Below are positions 8,648-17,901 of a DNA stretch of 64,000 nucleotides, piece after piece; position 1 is the first letter of the stretch, and each line of letters starts with the position of its first letter. The notes under the pieces were generated by a model. That model saw nothing but the letters and a program-made list of their open reading frames with translations, made no database searches and was not told where the DNA came from. A program made the position numbers and the translations under genes. The stretch lies in contig NZ_JBEQZJ010000001.1 of the NCBI RefSeq assembly GCF_045223415.1, positions 1-64,000 on the forward strand, written 5' to 3'. Origin of the DNA: Hoskinsella mucinilytica (GTDB lineage: Bacteria; Bacillota_I; Bacilli_A; Erysipelotrichales; Erysipelotrichaceae).

Positions 8648-10918
8648 ATGAATTATGTTTTTGAGATGTTATCAATGCTATTCCTGTATTTGATTCTTTA
8701 TTATGCGATACCATTGATGATGTGGAAAGAGTATTTAAAGGATAAGTCTTATATTTATCGCTTTGCTTTTGTTAGTGTGGTACAGACATTTATCGTAATT
8801 CAGTTGGTATTATATTTACAGTTATTGCATCTATGCAACGTTTATACGATCACGATTTCCTACATAGTCTTATTTTATTACATACGATATTATAAACGAT
8901 GGTATTTGATGAAGGAAATGATGACTTCATTTGGATGTGATGTACAGAAATTAATCTTTTCTACCATGGGAATGAAAAGTTTTCTATTGATTTATTTTGA
9001 AAAAGGTTGGCTTTGTATCAAAAAAGCATTCATGCCCTTGCTTCAGATGTTGAAGAGGCATTGGCTGGAAGCTTTGTTACTGACATTGATCATGGGATAT
9101 GGGTTTTGGTATTATTCCTATGGCGTAATGCATTTTAATCATTATGGTTTCGGTGATTTCACAGTTCATCATTCTTGGATCATAGATATGAAAAAAGGAA
9201 TTTTATTCTCTGATGGAATTTATCCTATGGGAATGCATTGTCTTGTCTATTTTTTAGATATGTTCAGTATCTTCCCTTTAAGGAATGCAAATCTTTATTT
9301 GGGTTTATATCAAAGTATGGTCATGTTTCTTATGTTATATGTGCTTGTTCGCTCCCTTTGTAAAAGTAGGATATTACCATTGATCTCTGTGTTGATCATG
9401 GCTGCACTTCATGTGTTTGATATCATTCCTATGGCAAGGATTCAATGGACCTTACCTCAAGAAGTAGGGATATATAGCGTGATAGCAACAGTATATTTTC
9501 TATATCGTTATCTTCATCAACCAATGGAAAAAAAGCCACAGAAGTGGTATGCGATACGTCAAGATCTTGGAAAACAAGCGTTATTACAACCGGATCTGAT
9601 CTTGTTTGGAATGAGTGTTGCTTTAACCATATGTATTCATTTCTATGATACGATTTTAGCGTTCTTTCTTTGTGTGGGAATCGCTATCGCATATATCTAT
9701 AAAGTGTTAGCAAAGCGTTATTTTCTTCCTTTATTGGTTACATGTATCATGGCACTGATCATTTCTTGTGTGCCTTTTGGCGTAGGTCTGTTGGAAGGAA
9801 AAGGGATACAAGCTTCTTTAAATTGGGCAACGGATGTCATGGAAAATAAAGATGTAGATGGTACAACGCTAAGCGCTACTGACGCTATTAGCCAAACAGA
9901 GAAAACGGATAAAGAAAAGGATAAAAAAGCGGAAACAGCAAAGCAGATCACTGTGCAAAAAGCCATACAGATCATGTATCAAAGTATCACACAAACGATA
10001 TTCGGACATACATGGGGAACATGGTATATGGTTGCTATGGCAATATGCTTTGTCCACGCACTTCTTGCTTTAATGAAAAGACAGTTGTTGATGTTTTCTA
10101 AGATGATATCTATCATCTTACAAGGTCTGTTGTTGATTTTCTTATATGATATGTCCTTATTAGGATTACCTATGTTGGTAGCACAACTTAGAGTCTATGT
10201 GTTCTTAATTCTTCATTTTGCGATGGTTGTGTCTATGACAGCAGATATATGTTATGAGCTTCCTTATGTTAGATATCGTAAAAAAGCATATATCGGTATG
10301 GAAACATGCAGTTTGGCAGGACTTCTCTTCTTTACTTATGCTATTTATGATCAAGGTTGGGATGATAAAAAACTATATCAAGAGTTTACAATCTATAATG
10401 ATGCAATCGATTGTACGAATCAAATTAATCATCAATTTCCTGATAATCAATGGACTGTGATATCTACGATATCTGAATTAACAACAACCAAAGAACACGG
10501 ATATCATTATGAATTGTGGGAATTTTTAAGAGATATTGAAAAAGGAAAATCGCAATATATTCCTACGCAACATGTATTCATCTATGTGGAAAAAAAGCCC
10601 ATGGATTATGCAAACTATGTTTATTATAATGACATGAAAATAAATCAATTCAAGTTAAGTGAAAAAGAAGCAAAACGCAAATTAAATTTAGAAAATCAAA
10701 CAGATGATATCTATAAGGGAAGTGATCGTGTTTCTATTTTCTCTAAGACCTATGTTTGGTGTCAGATGATGTTGAAGATGTATCCTAACGATTTTACGAT
10801 TTATTATGACAGTGATGATTTTGTATGTTATCAACTTACGCAAAATCCATTTCATCTTATTGATTTGAGTATACCGTTGGATGATACAGATAGAAAGGTG
10901 TGGCCAGCTTATGATTAA
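8648..10918 (+). CDS. Large multispanning membrane protein, GT-C-glycosyltransferase-like
   Basis: 756 residues from ATG 8648, with AGGGTGAG upstream; GTG 8639 overlaps that site. About a dozen hydrophobic segments are arranged in pairs. An early exoplasmic loop contains 'GFGDFTVHHSWIIDMKKG' and 'GIYPMGMHCL', a placement reminiscent of the acidic catalytic loop of GT-C glycosyltransferases. A charged Lys-rich segment near residue 420 and a soluble C-terminal domain of about 170 residues follow. It sits between the PelE-like and PelA-deacetylase-like genes, where canonical pel operons have no such gene. It may polymerise, modify or help export the polymer. The specific family could not be named. 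Confidence 0.6.
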   Translation: MNYVFEMLSMLFLYLILYYAIPLMMWKEYLKDKSYIYRFAFVSVVQTFIVIQLVLYLQLLHLCNVYTITISYIVLFYYIRYYKRWYLMKEMMTSFGCDVQKLIFSTMGMKSFLLIYFEKGWLCIKKAFMPLLQMLKRHWLEALLLTLIMGYGFWYYSYGVMHFNHYGFGDFTVHHSWIIDMKKGILFSDGIYPMGMHCLVYFLDMFSIFPLRNANLYLGLYQSMVMFLMLYVLVRSLCKSRILPLISVLIMAALHVFDIIPMARIQWTLPQEVGIYSVIATVYFLYRYLHQPMEKKPQKWYAIRQDLGKQALLQPDLILFGMSVALTICIHFYDTILAFFLCVGIAIAYIYKVLAKRYFLPLLVTCIMALIISCVPFGVGLLEGKGIQASLNWATDVMENKDVDGTTLSATDAISQTEKTDKEKDKKAETAKQITVQKAIQIMYQSITQTIFGHTWGTWYMVAMAICFVHALLALMKRQLLMFSKMISIILQGLLLIFLYDMSLLGLPMLVAQLRVYVFLILHFAMVVSMTADICYELPYVRYRKKAYIGMETCSLAGLLFFTYAIYDQGWDDKKLYQEFTIYNDAIDCTNQINHQFPDNQWTVISTISELTTTKEHGYHYELWEFLRDIEKGKSQYIPTQHVFIYVEKKPMDYANYVYYNDMKINQFKLSEKEAKRKLNLENQTDDIYKGSDRVSIFSKTYVWCQMMLKMYPNDFTIYYDSDDFVCYQLTQNPFHLIDLSIPLDDTDRKVWPAYD

Positions 10919-12638
10919 GAAAGAGTATTATGTGATTAGTATTTTGATCATGGTGATGGTATTGATCATGTTTCAAAGTCTTGGTGTTGCGACCTCTCTT
11001 TTCCAACAAGAGGATCAAAATGTTTATACCAAACAAACGACCTTATATGAAAATAGTGCAATGACGAATTATGAAGTCACTGATCAAGAAAACATCGCCA
11101 TTTATGATACAAACGATTCCTATATAAAAGATTGGGCTATCGAAAATAAAATGACCTACCATATGTATGAAAATATAACGGATATGTTACAAAGTAAAGC
11201 AGAGCTTTTGATCATCGATCCCAAGGAGCTATCACAAAAGGATTATGATGAATTATATGATCTGAAGTTAGATGGGAAAGTTTTGGTATTCACGAATTTA
11301 CCGGCTGAATCCTATTTGAAAAACGATAAGGTCAAAGCATTATTGGGTATTGAAGCATATAAAGGAAAGAAAGAAATTCACTATATCAAAGTGTATGATG
11401 GATTTTTCATTGGGCAAGAAACGCATTATCAAGAGGATGTCGATTTAGTGATACCTTATGTTTCCTTAAAAAGTGGATATAAGGTCTTTATGGATGGTTA
11501 TTTGGATAAAGAAGCGGATATCAAAAATGAAGAAATGCCACCTATCTTTTGGAGAAGTTATGTTCATGAGGGATTGGTATATGTCATGAACAATGATTTT
11601 ATGGAGGATAACACCATAGGTAGAGGGATTCTAACCGGGATATGTAATGACTATATGCCGTATCATCTTTATCCTGTAGTAAATGCAAAGGCTATGGTGT
11701 TGGTGAATTTTCCGATGATATCCAATGAAAATCAAGAGGCATTGGAAAAACGTTATAGTAGATCCTCCATATCATTGATGAGAGATGTGGTATATCCCCA
11801 ATTGATTTCTATCATGGATCAAATAGAAATGAAAGGAACCTTCTTATTCTCCAGTCGATTGGATTATACACAAACAACCCCGATCGATGAAGATGCTTTA
11901 TCCTTTTATATGACACATTTGAATAGAGAAGGTGCGGAATTTGGGTTATCGGGTATTCAACGAAGTTCCTTATCTTTGAAAGAGAAGTTATCACAGGATC
12001 TCAATATCTTTCAAAAACAATATCCGCATTATGCGTTCCATGTGTTTGCGGCAGGTACGCAAACACAAGCACAGTTAAACGCTTTATCCAATCAGTTTCA
12101 AGATTTAAAAACCTTTTTTGTGCCGGATCAATTCTCTGAGCGGTTGTTTGGATTTTTAGATAAGAAAAGTCTTTTTATCCGATCCAATTGGACAATGAAT
12201 CAATATACCTATGTAGATGATTTAAAACTGAAAAGTTTGTTTACATCGTTGGGTATGTTAAATATGACAGTAGATATGAAAAATCTTATCTATCCTGAAT
12301 CAGATAAGGATGATTGGACCGTATTAAGTAAAGATATGTCTCGATTTGCGAGTACGTATTTAAAACCATATCAATCATTTGATCATACACTGTTAAGTGA
12401 AACCGATCAACGTATTCGAAGATTTCTAGCGATGGATATGACTCACAAGAGAGTAGATCAAAGCATAGAAGTTTCCATAAAAGGCTTTGAGGAAGAAGCG
12501 TACTTTATTTTGAATTTACATAATGAAACTATTGAAGATTGTGATCATGCGACATTTGAAGAAGTTGATGATGGTGTGTATTTGATTCATGCAAAGGAAG
12601 CATCGTTCACAATACATGTAAAGGAGGCAACATCATGA
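10911..12638 (+). CDS. PelA-deacetylase-like exported protein (DUF2194-like), active site apparently lost
   Basis: 575 residues from ATG 10911 (AAAGGTG ten bases upstream), overlapping the previous stop by eight bases. A single N-terminal membrane helix anchors an extracellular protein. A glutamine-amidotransferase-like Rossmann region spans about 60-160 ('LLIIDPKELSQKDYDEL'). A polysaccharide-deacetylase-like barrel begins near 310 ('GTFLFSSRLDYTQT', Asp318). The metal-binding HxxxH motif expected after it is replaced by FGLSGIQRSS near 344-353, with no His. Position before pelF and pelG matches the Gram-positive PelA deacetylase, so it may retain a binding role only. A DUF2194 assignment is from memory of the family. 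Confidence 0.62.
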   Translation: MIKKEYYVISILIMVMVLIMFQSLGVATSLFQQEDQNVYTKQTTLYENSAMTNYEVTDQENIAIYDTNDSYIKDWAIENKMTYHMYENITDMLQSKAELLIIDPKELSQKDYDELYDLKLDGKVLVFTNLPAESYLKNDKVKALLGIEAYKGKKEIHYIKVYDGFFIGQETHYQEDVDLVIPYVSLKSGYKVFMDGYLDKEADIKNEEMPPIFWRSYVHEGLVYVMNNDFMEDNTIGRGILTGICNDYMPYHLYPVVNAKAMVLVNFPMISNENQEALEKRYSRSSISLMRDVVYPQLISIMDQIEMKGTFLFSSRLDYTQTTPIDEDALSFYMTHLNREGAEFGLSGIQRSSLSLKEKLSQDLNIFQKQYPHYAFHVFAAGTQTQAQLNALSNQFQDLKTFFVPDQFSERLFGFLDKKSLFIRSNWTMNQYTYVDDLKLKSLFTSLGMLNMTVDMKNLIYPESDKDDWTVLSKDMSRFASTYLKPYQSFDHTLLSETDQRIRRFLAMDMTHKRVDQSIEVSIKGFEEEAYFILNLHNETIEDCDHATFEEVDDGVYLIHAKEASFTIHVKEATS

Positions 12639-14089
12639 GAATATGTATGATCGTAGAAGGTTGTTATCCTTATGTTGTCGGTGGTGTATCCAGTTGGGTA
12701 CATGCGATGATCAAAAGCTTTCCTCAACATGAATTTATCATTCATGCGATCGTCGCAAATCGTTCTGTAAGAGGAAAATTTCTGTACGAATTGCCTGAAA
12801 ATGTGGTAGAAGTCAGAGAAATCTATTTAGATGATGATGACTATGTAGGGCCAATGGATTTTAAAAGCAAACGATTGTTGAAGCTACATGAAAGACGATT
12901 ATCAACGCTTGGTAGAAGAGCGTTACAATCTTTATTTGAAGGTAGTGATGTAGATTTTCATCAATTGTTTCAGATATTCCAAAAAGATCATTTTTCCATA
13001 GATGATGTCTTAATGGGACAGGATTTTTTAGAACTTGCGCAAGGTTATTATCAACGTGCTTATCCGGAAATTGTATTCACCGATTTCTTATGGACGCTTC
13101 GCTCTATTTACCTTCCTTTGTTTTTCACCTTGAGAAGTACACCGGCTCGTGCGGATGTATATCATTGTATTTCAACCGGTTATGCAGGTATCTTTGGAAC
13201 AATGGGAAAATATCTTTATCCGGATAGTCATCTTTTGATCAGTGAACATGGAATTTATACAAGGGAGAGGGAAGAAGAATTGATCAAAGCATCTTGGGTA
13301 AAAGGTGTTTATAAAAATATATGGATCTCACAATTTCATAAGCTATCTTATTATGCTTATCAATGTGCAGACGTTGTAACTTGTTTATTCAAAGGAGCTA
13401 AGGAATTACAAATAGAATTGGGATGTCCAAAGGAAAAGATAGAGATTACACCAAATGGTATCGATATGGAACCTTTTGCGCATTTAAAACGTAAAGATCC
13501 ATGTGATGAATTTATTCATATCGGTGCGATTCTTCGTGTGACTCCGATCAAGGATGTAAAAACGATGCTTATGGCATTTCATTATGCAAAGAAAGAAGAA
13601 CCTCGTTTAAAGTTATGGGTGATGGGACCTTATGATGAACATATCCGCTATTATGAAGAGTGTTTACAAATTGTACAACAAATGAAGATTCAGGATGTAG
13701 TCTTTACCGGAAGGGTTCAAGTTCATGAGTATCTGGGTAAGATGGATATGACGATTCTGACAAGTATTTCAGAAGGACAACCACTTACGATATTGGAAAG
13801 CTTTGCGGCAAAGAAACCCGTCATAGCAACCAATGTAGGAAACTGCTATGGATTGATCATGGGAGAAGGTAAGGAAGAAAAGGCTGCCGGAATCCTGACG
13901 TCTATCATGGATGTGAATGGTATCTCTCAAGCAATCTTAACGTTGGCAAGAAATGAAAAGATGAGAAAGCAAATGGGAGAAATCGGTTATGAAAGAGTAA
14001 AGGAAAGCTATCAGCTTCCTATGTTGAAACAAACCTACGAAAAGCTATATGGAAGATGGAATAGAGGTGATACAACATGGCAGGAATAG
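12635..14089 (+). CDS. pelF: PelF-like GT4 glycosyltransferase
   Basis: 484 residues, GT-B fold. The N-terminus 'IVEGCYPYVVGGVSSWVHAM' is the hallmark of PelF. The C-terminal domain carries the UDP-sugar site and a GT4 EX7E motif in 'SEGQPLTILESFAAKKPVIATNVG'. PelF is the cytosolic polymerase that extends the Pel chain, in known systems from UDP-GalNAc/UDP-GlcNAc, and it feeds the PelD-PelE-PelG complex. It overlaps the preceding stop (ATGA) and overlaps pelG by 13 bases. The length matches the family, and all expected regions are present. The sugar donor in this organism is not determined by sequence alone. Confidence 0.92.
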   Translation: MRICMIVEGCYPYVVGGVSSWVHAMIKSFPQHEFIIHAIVANRSVRGKFLYELPENVVEVREIYLDDDDYVGPMDFKSKRLLKLHERRLSTLGRRALQSLFEGSDVDFHQLFQIFQKDHFSIDDVLMGQDFLELAQGYYQRAYPEIVFTDFLWTLRSIYLPLFFTLRSTPARADVYHCISTGYAGIFGTMGKYLYPDSHLLISEHGIYTREREEELIKASWVKGVYKNIWISQFHKLSYYAYQCADVVTCLFKGAKELQIELGCPKEKIEITPNGIDMEPFAHLKRKDPCDEFIHIGAILRVTPIKDVKTMLMAFHYAKKEEPRLKLWVMGPYDEHIRYYEECLQIVQQMKIQDVVFTGRVQVHEYLGKMDMTILTSISEGQPLTILESFAAKKPVIATNVGNCYGLIMGEGKEEKAAGILTSIMDVNGISQAILTLARNEKMRKQMGEIGYERVKESYQLPMLKQTYEKLYGRWNRGDTTWQE

Positions 14090-15531
14090 GAATCGATTTA
14101 CATAGAGTATTTAAAAAGCAAACCATTGTTTCCGCCTTGATCGGTGTTGGATACAGTACAATAGCGACCATTGCGCCGATGTTGGTCATCATGGCATCTT
14201 TATTGTTTATGTATGCCTTCTTGGGTTATGATTCCGTTTTATATTTTGATAGAGAATTATTTGCTTGTTCGATCCTCTATATCTTCATTTTTGCGTTATT
14301 GACAACATCGCCTTTTAATTCTGTCATATCAAAATATTTGACTGATAAGATCTTTGATGAAGAAATTGAAGATGTATTGCCTTGTTATTATGTTGGATTA
14401 CTAATGAATTTGTGTTTCTCTTGTTTGTTAGCCATACCGTTTTATATTTATGAGGTATTGGTTGGAGGAGTTGCGATATTATACGTGTTTACATCTTTTG
14501 GTTGTTTTATCGCTTTATGTATGACCTTTTATTCCATGTTATATCTATCAGTGACAAAAGATTATAAAGCCATTTCTTTGTTTTATACGATAGGGGCAAT
14601 CATTGCATTTCTTGTGGCAATGATTGCGGTATCTATGTTTGATTGCTTAGTGACATATGCCATGTTGTTAGGACTTAGTGTAGGTTTTACAATGATAGCT
14701 GCTTTAGAGTTTTCGTTGATCAAGCATTATTTTCATGATCATTCACGAAACTACACAGGTGTTTTTGAATATTTCAGAGGATATTGGAAACTGATCCTCG
14801 CAAATCTTCTTTATGTATTAGGGTTGTTTGTGCATAATTTTGTGTTCTGGTGTGCACCCACTCATCTTGTGGTCGCCAATACTTATGTATGCAATCAGCC
14901 TTATGATATGGCAAGCTGTATTGCTATGTTTACGAATATCAGTGCATCGGTCATTTTCATTACTCAAGTGGAATTACATTTTTCTAGGCGTTATAAATAT
15001 TATTCAGAAATGGTGATTGGTGGCAGACTTAAAGACATTCAACAGGCAAAAACAAGAATGTTTCGATTATTATCTAAGCAGTTGTTAACATTGGTACAAG
15101 CACAATTTAGCATCTCAGTGATTTTGTTTCTGTTATGTATGATCTTATTACCACAATTCGGCTTTTCCGGTTTGACTATGGATATTTATCCATCCCTTGC
15201 GGCAGGCTATTTTGTATTGTTCTTGATGTTTTCCGGAATCATCTTTCTGTACTATTTTGAAGATTTGGATGGTGCATTATGGACAAGTGCTGTCTTTGCG
15301 TGCGTTACCTTTCTTGTGTCTTTACAAGCGATGCTATATGCACAACCTAGATGGTATGGTATCGGCGTTTTTGTAGGAGCGATATGTGGATGGAGCATTG
15401 CTTATTTTCGCTTAAGACATTGTGAACAAAGCATTGATGCCAGGGTATTTTGTAGAGGTTCCGTATTAAAAAAACGATATCAACAAATGCCAACGGACAT
15501 TGTCTATCATCGAGAAAAGGAGTGTGATTGA
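14077..15531 (+). CDS. pelG: PelG-like polysaccharide transporter (MATE/MVF-type)
   Basis: 484 residues with about twelve transmembrane helices. The N-terminal 'AGIGIDLHRVFKKQT' followed by a hydrophobic core is typical of PelG, as are 'LTTSPFNSVISKYLTDKIFDEE' features early in the protein. PelG is thought to carry the growing polymer across the cytoplasmic membrane with PelD and PelE. It overlaps pelF by 13 bases and is followed two bases after its stop by a DUF2304 gene. Length and order (pelF then pelG) agree with known clusters. Confidence 0.92.
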   Translation: MAGIGIDLHRVFKKQTIVSALIGVGYSTIATIAPMLVIMASLLFMYAFLGYDSVLYFDRELFACSILYIFIFALLTTSPFNSVISKYLTDKIFDEEIEDVLPCYYVGLLMNLCFSCLLAIPFYIYEVLVGGVAILYVFTSFGCFIALCMTFYSMLYLSVTKDYKAISLFYTIGAIIAFLVAMIAVSMFDCLVTYAMLLGLSVGFTMIAALEFSLIKHYFHDHSRNYTGVFEYFRGYWKLILANLLYVLGLFVHNFVFWCAPTHLVVANTYVCNQPYDMASCIAMFTNISASVIFITQVELHFSRRYKYYSEMVIGGRLKDIQQAKTRMFRLLSKQLLTLVQAQFSISVILFLLCMILLPQFGFSGLTMDIYPSLAAGYFVLFLMFSGIIFLYYFEDLDGALWTSAVFACVTFLVSLQAMLYAQPRWYGIGVFVGAICGWSIAYFRLRHCEQSIDARVFCRGSVLKKRYQQMPTDIVYHREKECD

Positions 15532-15532
15532 T

Positions 15533-15961
15533 ATGAGTTTTATGACAAGCTTGATGATCGTTTTGGTAGGAACCGGTATGCTGTTCATGATCTTAAGAAA
15601 TGTTTATCAAAAGAAGATTTCAGAAAAGCATGGCGTCCTATGGATCTTTTGTTCGTTATTGATCATCCTTGGTGGTTTATTTCCAAAGGGTGTCATATTG
15701 ATTGCGAATTTGTTTGGTATCGAATATGCACCTGCGGGAATTTTTACCTTTGCGATCATTCTGTTATTGATCCTGGTATATAAAGATACGCAGAAGATTT
15801 CCGGATTGACCATACGTGTACAAGAACTCTCCATGCAAATCGCCTTATTGAATTTGGAAAACAAACGATTGATCGAGGAAATGGCAAAAAACAGAAAGGT
15901 AAGCAAATCAGAATTGATGGCAGGTGAGATGAATGAAAAAGAAGATCTTATTCACGATTAA
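15533..15961 (+). CDS. DUF2304-type small membrane protein
   Basis: 142 residues from ATG 15533, with AAAGGAG upstream. An N-terminal helix, two more transmembrane helices and a C-terminal coiled coil ('VQELSMQIALLNLENKRLIEEM') give the usual layout of DUF2304 proteins, which often neighbour glycosyltransferases. Biochemical role unknown; an accessory subunit or scaffold for the downstream glycosyltransferases is inferred. It overlaps the next gene by 29 bases. Confidence 0.75.
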   Translation: MSFMTSLMIVLVGTGMLFMILRNVYQKKISEKHGVLWIFCSLLIILGGLFPKGVILIANLFGIEYAPAGIFTFAIILLLILVYKDTQKISGLTIRVQELSMQIALLNLENKRLIEEMAKNRKVSKSELMAGEMNEKEDLIHD

Positions 15962-17138
15962 CACCATGGGACAAGCCGGTGCTGAAAAAGCAATGATCGA
16001 GCTTATGAAAGTATTGGATCCATCCTTATATGAAATCGATCTATATGTCATGATTCCAAGAGGCGAAATGTTTACCATCTTACCTAACTATGTAAATATT
16101 TTAAATCCAAGTTATGATACAAATAGATTGTTGGGGAAAGAAGGAAGACGCTTTCTATACAAAACAACCATAAAGGCCTTATGGTATCATGGAAACTTTT
16201 TGACACATGCGCCTTTTATGATCAAAAACATATGTCAACAGAAAGCTCGAGGAAAGCTACAGTTGGAAAAATTGTTTTATCCTATATTATCAGATGGCGC
16301 AAAACCGTTGAAACAAACATATGATTTAGCAATTGCTTTTTTGGAAGGAGCCTCAGCTTATTATGTCGCTGATCATGTAAAAGCCAAAAAGAAGGTTGCT
16401 TTTATTCATATCGATTATCAAATGGCCGGATATACCCCATATATGGATCGTCATTGTTTTGATCGATTTGATCGTATTTACGCAGTATCCAATGAGGTAA
16501 AGGAAAAATTTCTTCAAGTGTATCCCCAGCATAAAAATAAGAGTTTTATTTTTCATAATATTATCAATGAAAAGGAAATCAAACGTGCAGCTGAAAAGGG
16601 ATCAGGATTTCAGGATGATTTTACCGGTATGAGGATATTAACAGTAGGAAGACTGCATCCGCAAAAAGCGTACCCTATTGCGATAGAAGCACAAGCATTG
16701 TTAAAACAAAGAGGCTTAAACGTTCGCTGGTATGTATTGGGAGAAGGCAGCCAACGAGTAGCATTAGAGAAATTAATCAACGATTTACACTTACAAAAAG
16801 ATTTTATATTACTTGGGGCAGTAAAAAATCCTTATCCTTACTATAAGGAATGTGATCTTTATGTGCATGCGACTGCCTTTGAAGGAAAAAGTATAGCAAT
16901 CGAAGAGGCTCAGGTGTTGGGAAAAGCGATTCTTGCCAGTGATTGTACGGGAAACAGAGAACAAATTCAATCTGGTATCGATGGTGAATTGGTCGCATTG
17001 GATGTAGAAGCGATAGCGAATGCAATTCAACGTTTATATCGACATCCCTCCTTACGGGTACGCTATGCGAAACAAGCATTACAAAAGCATTTTGATTATG
17101 AAAAAGATGTGGCGAATTTATTACATCTTATGAGGTGA
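15933..17138 (+). CDS. GT4-family glycosyltransferase
   Basis: 401 residues, GT-B fold. The N-terminal donor/acceptor loop 'TMGQAGAEKAMIELMKVL' and the C-terminal 'TVGRLHPQKAYPIAIEA' and 'FEGKSIAIEEAQVLGKAI' (EX7E-type) are standard GT4 features. It should transfer a sugar from a nucleotide donor to a lipid-linked or growing glycan in the cytosol. It starts inside the DUF2304 gene and is followed after four bases by a GT2 enzyme. The sugar specificity cannot be read from the sequence. Confidence 0.88.
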   Translation: MKKKILFTINTMGQAGAEKAMIELMKVLDPSLYEIDLYVMIPRGEMFTILPNYVNILNPSYDTNRLLGKEGRRFLYKTTIKALWYHGNFLTHAPFMIKNICQQKARGKLQLEKLFYPILSDGAKPLKQTYDLAIAFLEGASAYYVADHVKAKKKVAFIHIDYQMAGYTPYMDRHCFDRFDRIYAVSNEVKEKFLQVYPQHKNKSFIFHNIINEKEIKRAAEKGSGFQDDFTGMRILTVGRLHPQKAYPIAIEAQALLKQRGLNVRWYVLGEGSQRVALEKLINDLHLQKDFILLGAVKNPYPYYKECDLYVHATAFEGKSIAIEEAQVLGKAILASDCTGNREQIQSGIDGELVALDVEAIANAIQRLYRHPSLRVRYAKQALQKHFDYEKDVANLLHLMR

Positions 17139-17142
17139 AGTA

Positions 17143-17901
17143 ATGGAAAAAGAAGTATTGATCATTATACCGGCGTATAATGAGGCACAGGCGATATCAC
17201 CTGTATTAAAAGAGTTGAAAACATTAACCAATGCATTTGCGGATATTTTGGTTATCAATGATTCCTCTGCGGATCAAACCTCTAGAATCGTACAAGAGGA
17301 AGGTATTTTGGTAGCTTCACAAGTATTTAATTTAGGCTATGGATCAGCATTACAGACCGGATATAAATATGCCATACGATATGGATATCAATATATCATA
17401 CAATTAGATGCGGATGGACAACATGATCCTATGAACGTCTTACATATTTATGAAAGATTAAAAAGTGATCGTAAACCTGATATCGTCATTGGTTCTCGCT
17501 TTTTAGAAGGTAGTCAATCCTTTAAAGTATCAGGTATCAAACGAATGACCATGAAGTATTTTAGCTTTATCATTCAGCGATTCGGACATCAAAAAATCAC
17601 AGATCCTACCAGTGGTCTACAAGGATTGTCACGAGCAGCGTTTCTTTACTATTCTTCCTTTAATTTATTTGATAATCAATATCCTGATGCAAACGTACTA
17701 TTGCTTATGAGTTTATTAGAATATCAGATTGAGGAAATTCCCGCAATCATGTACGCAAGAGAATCAGGAACCAGCATGCATAGCGGATTAAAACCAATCT
17801 TTTATATGTTGGTAATGAATCTATGTATCTTTAATGTAATCTTACGAGTGAAAAGGCATAAAGAGAAAAGGAAACTAAATTATGAGAAACCTGCTATGTA
17901 G
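17143..17901 (+). CDS. GT2-family (DPM1-like) glycosyltransferase
   Basis: 252 residues, GT-A fold. 'IIPAYNEAQAISPVL' opens the nucleotide-binding domain, and 'LDADGQHDP' supplies the metal-binding DxD. 'IGSRFLEG' is typical of dolichol/polyprenyl-phosphate mannose or glucose synthase-like enzymes. It has no C-terminal transmembrane pair, so it is probably a soluble or peripheral enzyme loading a polyprenyl phosphate. DUF2304 proteins commonly accompany this class, and one lies two genes upstream. It overlaps the next gene by 20 bases. Confidence 0.88.
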   Translation: MEKEVLIIIPAYNEAQAISPVLKELKTLTNAFADILVINDSSADQTSRIVQEEGILVASQVFNLGYGSALQTGYKYAIRYGYQYIIQLDADGQHDPMNVLHIYERLKSDRKPDIVIGSRFLEGSQSFKVSGIKRMTMKYFSFIIQRFGHQKITDPTSGLQGLSRAAFLYYSSFNLFDNQYPDANVLLLMSLLEYQIEEIPAIMYARESGTSMHSGLKPIFYMLVMNLCIFNVILRVKRHKEKRKLNYEKPAM

